NCBI GenBank assembly: GCA_010092805.1
Contig: JAADYY010000355.1
Span: 1 to 6,544 of the forward strand
Direction of reading: 5' to 3'
Source of the DNA: Chloroflexota bacterium
Lineage (GTDB): Bacteria; Chloroflexota; Anaerolineae; Aggregatilineales; Phototrophicaceae
DNA length: 6,544 nt
Position numbers and translations under genes: made by a program. The stretch's first letter is position 1. The number at the start of each line of letters is the position of its first letter. The notes beneath the pieces were generated by a model. The model searched no databases, was not told the origin of the DNA, and worked only from the letters and a program-made list of their open reading frames with translations. Below, in pieces: positions 1-3,977 of this stretch.

Positions 1-1089
1 AACGTCGATGCGCTGCGCATCCGCGAGAGCCTGGATCTGCTGCTTGCGAAGCTGCGCGATGTGCTGGCGGTGTTTGCCGAACGCATTGGGCAGTTCGCAG
101 CCACCCCAACGATGGCGTTTACGCACATCCAGCCTGCCGAGCCAACGACGATGGGCTATCGTTTGGCCGTGTATGCACAGGATCTACTCGAAGATTATCA
201 GGCGCTGCGAGCCACACGCCGAAGTCTGCGCGGCAAGGGGTTCAAAGGTGCCGTCGGTACACGCGCCGCCTACGGCGAACTCCTGGCCGACACTGCGCTG
301 ACACCGGCGGATCTCGAAGCGTCGATTATGACGACGCTCGATTTGCCCGCCTACCCCATCACTGGGCAAACCTATCCACGCAAGCAGGATTGGCGTGTCT
401 TAAGCGATCTGGCCGGGTTGGCCAACAGCCTGTATAAATTCGCGTTCGATCTACGGCTGCTGCAATCGCCCGTGATCGATGAATGGCACGAGCCGTTCGG
501 CAGCCAGCAGATCGGCTCGTCGGCGATGCCCTTCAAGCGCAACCCTATCCAATCCGAAAAACTCGACAGCTTGGGGCGACTGGTCGCATCGCTGGTGCAG
601 GTGGCGTGGGATAACGCCGCCCACTCGCTGCTGGAACGCACACTCGACGACTCAGCCAACCGCCGCGAGGTGCTGCCGGTCGCGTTTCTGGCCGCTGACG
701 AGATGCTCATGGTCAGCCGCCGAGTTATTTCCGGGTTGCGGATCGATGAAACGGCGGCGGCGCGCAATCTAGAGCGGTTTGGGCTGTTCGCGGCGGTGGA
801 ACGGGTCTTGGTGGCGGCAGTCAAAGCGGGCGCAGATCGACAGGCGATTCATGAGCATCTGCGGGTGCAGAGTTTGGGCGCGTGGGCTGCGGTCGCTGAT
901 GGTCGCCCGAACCCGCTGCTTGATCTCCTCATCCAAAGTGATCTGCTTGCCGCCTATTTGCCACCCGAACACATTCGTGCGCTGCTGGATGCCGGCGCGT
1001 ACGTCGGCGATGCGCCGGCGCGTGCCCAAGCCTTCGCCGCTGCGCTGGTGGCGCACCTGGACGATGAAGCTTCAGCTAACCAAGGATAA
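1..1089 (+). CDS. purB: Adenylosuccinate lyase, C-terminal 362 residues (5' end outside window)
   Basis: This cytosolic lyase of the fumarase/aspartase superfamily cleaves SAICAR to AICAR plus fumarate, and adenylosuccinate to AMP plus fumarate. The frame is open from base 1, so the N-terminus is missing; the first ATG at 61 is internal. Counting from base 1, residues 41-50 (THIQPAEPTT) are the conserved histidine block. Around 76-85 lies the KGxVGT-type segment, followed by the TGQTYPRKxD motif typical of adenylosuccinate lyases. Residues 172-182 (GSSAMPFKRNP) are the superfamily signature, carrying the flexible-loop catalytic serine. The remainder fits the C-terminal helical domain. Family members are usually about 430-480 residues, so roughly 70-120 are off the left edge. 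Argininosuccinate lyase is the main alternative, but the TGQTY..RK and QIGSSAMPxKRNP wording and purH immediately downstream favour PurB. The stop codon is 5 nt before purH, indicating an operon. Confidence 0.93.
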   Translation, partial: NVDALRIRESLDLLLAKLRDVLAVFAERIGQFAATPTMAFTHIQPAEPTTMGYRLAVYAQDLLEDYQALRATRRSLRGKGFKGAVGTRAAYGELLADTALTPADLEASIMTTLDLPAYPITGQTYPRKQDWRVLSDLAGLANSLYKFAFDLRLLQSPVIDEWHEPFGSQQIGSSAMPFKRNPIQSEKLDSLGRLVASLVQVAWDNAAHSLLERTLDDSANRREVLPVAFLAADEMLMVSRRVISGLRIDETAAARNLERFGLFAAVERVLVAAVKAGADRQAIHEHLRVQSLGAWAAVADGRPNPLLDLLIQSDLLAAYLPPEHIRALLDAGAYVGDAPARAQAFAAALVAHLDDEASANQG

Positions 1090-1094
1090 CTGCA
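1082..1094 (+). promoter_or_regulatory. purH ribosome binding site overlapping the purB stop region
   Basis: AAGGA at 1082-1086 sits 8 nt before the purH ATG at 1095 and lies within the last codons of purB, directly against its TAA (1087-1089). No promoter can fit between the genes. The placement suggests co-transcription and probably translational coupling of purB and purH. Confidence 0.7.
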
Positions 1095-2633
1095 ATGCCG
1101 CGTGCGCTCTTGAGTGTTTACGATAAATCTGGGCTGATTGAGTTTGCAACTGCGCTCTACCAGTTGGGCTGGGATCTGGTGGCCAGCGGTGGTACAGAGC
1201 AGCGGCTGCGCGCGGCGGAACTCCCGGTCACCAGCGTTGAACAGCTCACAGGTGTTGGCGAACTCCTCAATGGGCGCGTCAAGACACTGCACCCGGCGAT
1301 CCATGCAGGTATTCTGGCGCGCGACAAGGACGCCGATTATGCGCAGCTTGCCGAATATGGATACGCGCCGATCAACATGGTTGTCTGCAACTTGTATCCA
1401 TTTCAGGAGACGGTCGCTGAGCAAGGGGTGACACTCCAGGACGCGGTCGAGCAGATCGACGTTGGCGGGGTGACGCTGCTGCGCGCGGCGGCCAAGAATT
1501 TTGTACGCGTCGTCGTGATCAACGATCCCAGCGATTATGATCGGGTGGTGGTGGCGCTGGAAAACGACGGCCAGGTCGATCTGGCGCTGCGCCGCGAATT
1601 GGCCGTCAAGGCATTTGCCCACACGCGCGATTACGACACAGCGATTCACGCTTTTCTCTCGCAGGATCTCGCCAACCCCGTGATCATGGAGGCGTTGCCA
1701 GAGCATCTTTCGTTCGGGATGCGTCAGGTCGAAGGGTTGCGCTATGGCGAGAACCCGCATCAGCACGCGGCGTATTACAGCCGGCGCGGTGGCACCGGGC
1801 CGCTCGGCGGGACGGTACTCGGCGGCAAGAGCCTGTCGTACAACAACATCCTCGATCTCGATGCAGCTTGGCGGGCAGTCAGCAGCTTTACGCAGCCGAC
1901 CGTCGTGATCGTCAAGCATCTCACGCCCGCCGGAATCGCCACCGCCGAGACGTTGGCCGACGCTTACCCGCAAGCACTCGCATCGGATGAGCTGTCGGCA
2001 TTCGGCAGCGTGATCGCGGTCAATCGCATGGTGGACGAAGCGTTTGTTGACGCGCTGGGATCGCTGTTTATTGAGGCCATCGCCGCGCCCAGTTTCAGCG
2101 CGGGTGCACAAACGACTTTAGCGGCCAAACGCAAGAACTGCCGCTTGCTGCAAATTCCAGCCTTTTATGATGGTATTGCGCTTGAAGTGCGGACGGTGCA
2201 TCGCGGGTTTCTAGTGCAGCAGCCAGACGTGGGCGATCCAGAACGGACGGCGTACCAGACCGTCACGGCGCGGCAGCCAAGCGACGGCGAAGTGGAGGCG
2301 CTGCAATTTGCATGGAAGGTGGTGCAGCACGTCAAATCGAATGCGATTGTTGTTGCCACCCGCAGCGCGACGCTCGGCGTTGGTGGTGGATTGCCCAGCC
2401 GCGTTGATGCGGTCAAGCTGGCGGTCACCAAGGCGGGTGAGCGCGCTCATGGTGCAGCGCTGGCCTCTGATGCGTTCTTCCCCTTCCCTGATGGCGTCGA
2501 GGTGGCGGCTGAAGCGGGCGTCCGCGCGATCATCCAGCCAGGTGGATCGATCCGCGACAGCGAAGTGATCGCCGCTGCTGATAAAGCTGGGATTGCGATG
2601 GTCTTCACTGGGGTACGCCATTTCCGCCACTGA
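1095..2633 (+). CDS. purH: Bifunctional AICAR formyltransferase / IMP cyclohydrolase
   Basis: This enzyme carries out the last two steps of de novo IMP synthesis: formyl transfer from 10-formyl-THF to AICAR, then cyclisation of FAICAR to IMP. It has 512 residues, the usual bacterial size. The N-terminal MGS-like cyclohydrolase domain shows SVYDK (7-11), SGGT (31-34), GRVKTLHP (60-67), HAGIL (70-74), NLYPF (99-103) and IDVGGVTLLRAAAKN (121-135). The transformylase domain shows LRYGENPHQ (215-223), the catalytic pair K274-H275, SAFG downstream of it, and KSNAI (414-418) with the conserved Asn416. The protein ends in H512, matching the conserved C-terminal His of the family. The usual KHxNPCG motif reads KHLTPAG here (274-280), so Asn and Cys are replaced. 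The ATG at 1095 is supported by the RBS and by SVYDK lying at the normal distance from the start. It is transcribed with purB. Confidence 0.97.
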   Translation: MPRALLSVYDKSGLIEFATALYQLGWDLVASGGTEQRLRAAELPVTSVEQLTGVGELLNGRVKTLHPAIHAGILARDKDADYAQLAEYGYAPINMVVCNLYPFQETVAEQGVTLQDAVEQIDVGGVTLLRAAAKNFVRVVVINDPSDYDRVVVALENDGQVDLALRRELAVKAFAHTRDYDTAIHAFLSQDLANPVIMEALPEHLSFGMRQVEGLRYGENPHQHAAYYSRRGGTGPLGGTVLGGKSLSYNNILDLDAAWRAVSSFTQPTVVIVKHLTPAGIATAETLADAYPQALASDELSAFGSVIAVNRMVDEAFVDALGSLFIEAIAAPSFSAGAQTTLAAKRKNCRLLQIPAFYDGIALEVRTVHRGFLVQQPDVGDPERTAYQTVTARQPSDGEVEALQFAWKVVQHVKSNAIVVATRSATLGVGGGLPSRVDAVKLAVTKAGERAHGAALASDAFFPFPDGVEVAAEAGVRAIIQPGGSIRDSEVIAAADKAGIAMVFTGVRHFRH

Positions 2634-2690
2634 TCGCGCGGCCAGCGCGGGGCCGGCACTGGGCAACTCTGGCTTTGCCGCCCAATTTCA
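2634..2690 (+). other. Hairpin-rich spacer after purH, possible weak terminator
   Basis: Two inverted repeats follow the purH stop. The first is CGGCC (2639-2643) with GGCCG (2651-2655), loop 7 nt. The second is TGGGC (2660-2664) with GCCCA (2680-2684), which can stack on GGC/GCC (2671-2679) across a bulge. Only a short AATTT follows (2684-2688) and there is no real U-tract. This may be a weak or Rho-assisted end of the pur transcript, but intrinsic termination is not convincingly shown. Confidence 0.25.
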
Positions 2691-2693
2691 GGC

Positions 2694-2729
2694 TTGTCAA
2701 AGCAGCTTGGCTCTGCTATATTGCTGAAT
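2694..2729 (+). promoter_or_regulatory. Sigma70-type extended -10 promoter for tRNA-Thr
   Basis: The -35 box TTGTCA (2694-2699) and the -10 box TATATT (2717-2722) each match the consensus at 5 of 6 positions. They are separated by exactly 17 nt, with an extended -10 TG at 2714-2715. Predicted initiation is near 2729, giving a 5' leader of about 17 nt before the mature tRNA at 2746. The AT-rich stretch following the -10 box is consistent with an active promoter. Confidence 0.75.
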
Positions 2730-2745
2730 AGTATTTCGTGCAAAC

Positions 2746-2817
2746 GCCACCGTAGCTCAACGGCAGAGCATACGCTTCGTAAGCGTGAGGTTATGGGTTC
2801 AAATCCCATCGGTGGCT
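2746..2817 (+). tRNA. tRNA-Thr, anticodon CGU
   Basis: A complete 72-nt cloverleaf is visible. The 7-bp acceptor GCCACCG (2746-2752) pairs perfectly with CGGTGGC (2810-2816). The D stem is GCTC/GAGC with GG in the loop. The anticodon stem TACGC/GCGTG has one T-G wobble and encloses loop TTCGTAA, with anticodon CGT at 2778-2780. The T stem ATGGG/CCCAT encloses TTCAAAT. The discriminator base is T2817 and CCA is not encoded, so the 3' end must be added by nucleotidyltransferase. The anticodon reads ACG codons (Thr). It has its own promoter and terminator. Confidence 0.95.
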
Positions 2818-2826
2818 ATACCGCCT

Positions 2827-2867
2827 ATGCCCGCAACAGCGATCCCTCGTTGGCGGGCATTTCTTTT
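2827..2867 (+). terminator. Rho-independent terminator downstream of tRNA-Thr
   Basis: ATGCCCGC (2827-2834) pairs perfectly with GCGGGCAT (2853-2860). Past a single bulged G (2852), AAC (2835-2837) pairs with GTT (2849-2851). The stem is followed directly by TTCTTTT (2861-2867). It should end the tRNA transcript, yet it stands just 22 nt before the udk start, so it also sits in the only visible path of transcription into udk. Confidence 0.82.
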
Positions 2868-2889
2868 GCCTACCGGGAGGCAGCGCCCC

Positions 2890-3543
2890 ATGAGCGAGCG
2901 ACCGCGTCCAGTGACAATTGCCGTAGCGGGTGGCACCGGCTCCGGGAAGACGACCACGTCTAATGCTATTCTAGAGCGAGTCGGCAGCCACAATATCGCC
3001 TATCTCCCGCACGATTCGTACTACAAAGATCTCAGCGAAGTCCCTGTCGCGGACCGTGACATCATCAACTTTGATCACCCTGATGCCCTCGATACCGCGC
3101 TGATGCGCCGGCACATCATCCAGCTTCAGGCCGGGCAAGCCGTCGAGATCCCCGTGTATGACTTCACCAAGCACACCCGCACGCACCATGTGCAGTATGT
3201 TGCGCCGCAGCCAATCATCCTCGTTGAGGGCATCTTGGTGTTGGCGGAACAAAGCCTGCGGCCCTTGTTCGATGTCAAAATCTTTGTGGATACCGACGCC
3301 GATCTGCGGTTCATCCGCCGCTTGAAGCGCGATACGGCTGAACGCGGTCGAACCGTTGAGTCGGTGATCCATCAATACATGAAATCAGTCCGCCCGATGC
3401 ATCTGGAGTTTGTGGAGCCGAGCAAGCGCTACGCCGATGTCATCATCCCGGAGGGCGGCTTCAACATGGTGGCCATCGACATGGTCTCCGACCGCATTCG
3501 TAGTTTGTTACGGACGCAGACTGCGCCGCAATCAGAGCATTGA
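2890..3543 (+). CDS. udk: Uridine kinase (uridine/cytidine kinase)
   Basis: This cytosolic pyrimidine-salvage kinase phosphorylates uridine to UMP and cytidine to CMP using ATP or GTP. It has 217 residues, close to the usual 205-215 for bacterial Udk. Features in order: Walker A GGTGSGKT (14-21); HDSYYK (41-46) with the substrate-site Asp42; NFDHPDA (60-66); IPVYDFTKHTR (87-97), the nucleoside-binding region; a Walker B-like strand ending in VEGIL (112-116); FVDTDADLRFIRR (132-144); and KRDTAERGR (146-154), the Arg-rich lid. The start at 2890 is chosen because GGGAGG (2875-2880) lies 9 nt upstream and the family begins just before the P-loop strand. The frame is open further up to 2785, but that would run through the tRNA and terminator. 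No dedicated promoter is visible, so it may depend on readthrough from the tRNA promoter or the pur genes. Confidence 0.95.
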   Translation: MSERPRPVTIAVAGGTGSGKTTTSNAILERVGSHNIAYLPHDSYYKDLSEVPVADRDIINFDHPDALDTALMRRHIIQLQAGQAVEIPVYDFTKHTRTHHVQYVAPQPIILVEGILVLAEQSLRPLFDVKIFVDTDADLRFIRRLKRDTAERGRTVESVIHQYMKSVRPMHLEFVEPSKRYADVIIPEGGFNMVAIDMVSDRIRSLLRTQTAPQSEH

Positions 3544-3576
3544 CTCGCGACTCGCGCACATGCTATACTTTTCGCA
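3540..3576 (+). promoter_or_regulatory. Sigma70-type extended -10 promoter for the T-box/valS transcript, overlapping udk end
   Basis: The -35 box TTGACT (3540-3545) overlaps the udk stop codon (TGA 3541-3543). After an 18-nt spacer comes the -10 box TATACT (3564-3569), preceded by an extended TGC at 3561-3563. Both hexamers match consensus at 5 of 6 positions. Predicted initiation is around A3576, about 30 nt before T-box Stem I. Confidence 0.75.
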
Positions 3577-3597
3577 ACAACTCCATCCACAGATGAC

Positions 3598-3857
3598 CTT
3601 GATTGGGAGGAGTAGGCAGCACCACCGCGCCAGAGAGTACGGGTCACCGGCTGCAAGCCCGTTCGCTGTGAACTGCTGAATGTCGCCCATGAGTCGCATG
3701 GCTGAACGCCCCAGTAAGCCGTGCCGGGTACGCCCGTTAGCGCGTTTGAGTGCCTGCCAGCGCTGAGCGGTTTCGCGCGCGTGTGGTTGGAAACAAGGTG
3801 GTACCGCGAATTCCTCAGCCCCTTTCGTCCTTGTGATGCGAAGGGGCTGTTTTGTTG
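3598..3857 (+). promoter_or_regulatory. T-box riboswitch, valine-specific (specifier GUC), transcriptional
   Basis: This leader RNA senses uncharged tRNA-Val. Stem I starts with TGGG (3604-3607)/CCCA (3686-3689). It then has the loop-E pair AGTA (3611-3614) and GAA (3678-3680), and helices GCAG/CTGC, CAC/GTG and GCG/CGC. The AGAGAG motif is at 3632-3637. The distal helix ACGGG (3639-3643)/CCCGT (3658-3662) closes a loop containing CGGCTGCAAG. One base after GAA lies GTC (3682-3684), a Val codon in the specifier position. Stem II is GCATGGCT (3696-3703)/AGCCGTGC (3717-3724) with a GAA/AGTA S-turn. CGGG/CCCG (3725-3736), with ACGC (3730-3733) able to pair with GCGT (3742-3745), fits the IIA/B pseudoknot. 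Stem III is tentative (3757-3784). The T-box core is AAGGTGGTACCGCG (3795-3808). In the antiterminator, ACAAGG (3793-3798) pairs with CCTTGT (3829-3834) and CGAA with TTCG. The bulge UGGU (3799-3802) complements ACCA, fitting tRNA-Val with A73. Confidence 0.95.
3816..3857 (+). terminator. T-box-controlled intrinsic terminator
   Basis: CAGCCCCTT (3816-3824) pairs perfectly with AAGGGGCTG (3841-3849). CG/CG extends the stem past one bulged T, and the loop is about 11 nt. TTTTGTTG follows (3850-3857). The 5' arm shares TTCG (3824-3827) with the antiterminator's 3' strand and the terminator loop holds CCTTGT, so the two structures exclude each other, as expected for a transcriptional T-box. Confidence 0.92.
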
Positions 3858-3977
3858 TCCGTACTCAAAACACATCACCCTATTCACGTTGTATTGCGGG
3901 CAACGCGCTCAGCGGCTTGACCGTGCTATATCTGCGGCTGCTGAGTGTGAGTTGTCGGTGTCATGCGGGAGGATGAG
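3858..3977 (+). promoter_or_regulatory. valS leader spacer with possible secondary promoter, hairpins and RBS
   Basis: About 120 nt separate the T-box terminator from valS. A third TGCTATA-type extended -10 occurs here: TG at 3924-3925 and TATATC at 3927-3932, without a good -35 box. Inverted repeats are CGTTG (3887-3891)/CAACG (3901-3905), and CTCAGC (3908-3913)/GCTGAG (3940-3945) with possible extension by two pairs. GGGAGG (3967-3972) is the valS Shine-Dalgarno, 5 nt before ATG 3978, and selects that start over the in-frame ATG at 3990 (17 nt away). The RBS is well supported; the promoter and hairpins are tentative. Confidence 0.45.

Noticed and set aside
954..2111. Long antisense open frame (385 codons) opposite purH
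   Set aside because: It lies wholly across purB/purH coding sequence, shows no recognisable motif, and is the kind of stop-poor shadow expected in GC-rich genes.
2785..2889. Upstream in-frame extension of udk beginning at ATG 2785
   Set aside because: It would translate through the tRNA-Thr and its terminator. ATG 2890 has a good RBS and fits the family's N-terminus.
2746..3684. Idea that the neighbouring tRNA is the ligand of the T-box
   Set aside because: The tRNA has anticodon CGU (Thr), while the specifier is GUC (Val) and the regulated gene is ValRS, so the adjacency is not functional pairing.
3429..3887. Antisense frame across the udk end and T-box, and a sense frame at 3721-3981
   Set aside because: The DNA here is explained base by base as a structured T-box RNA; the translated products are low-complexity nonsense.
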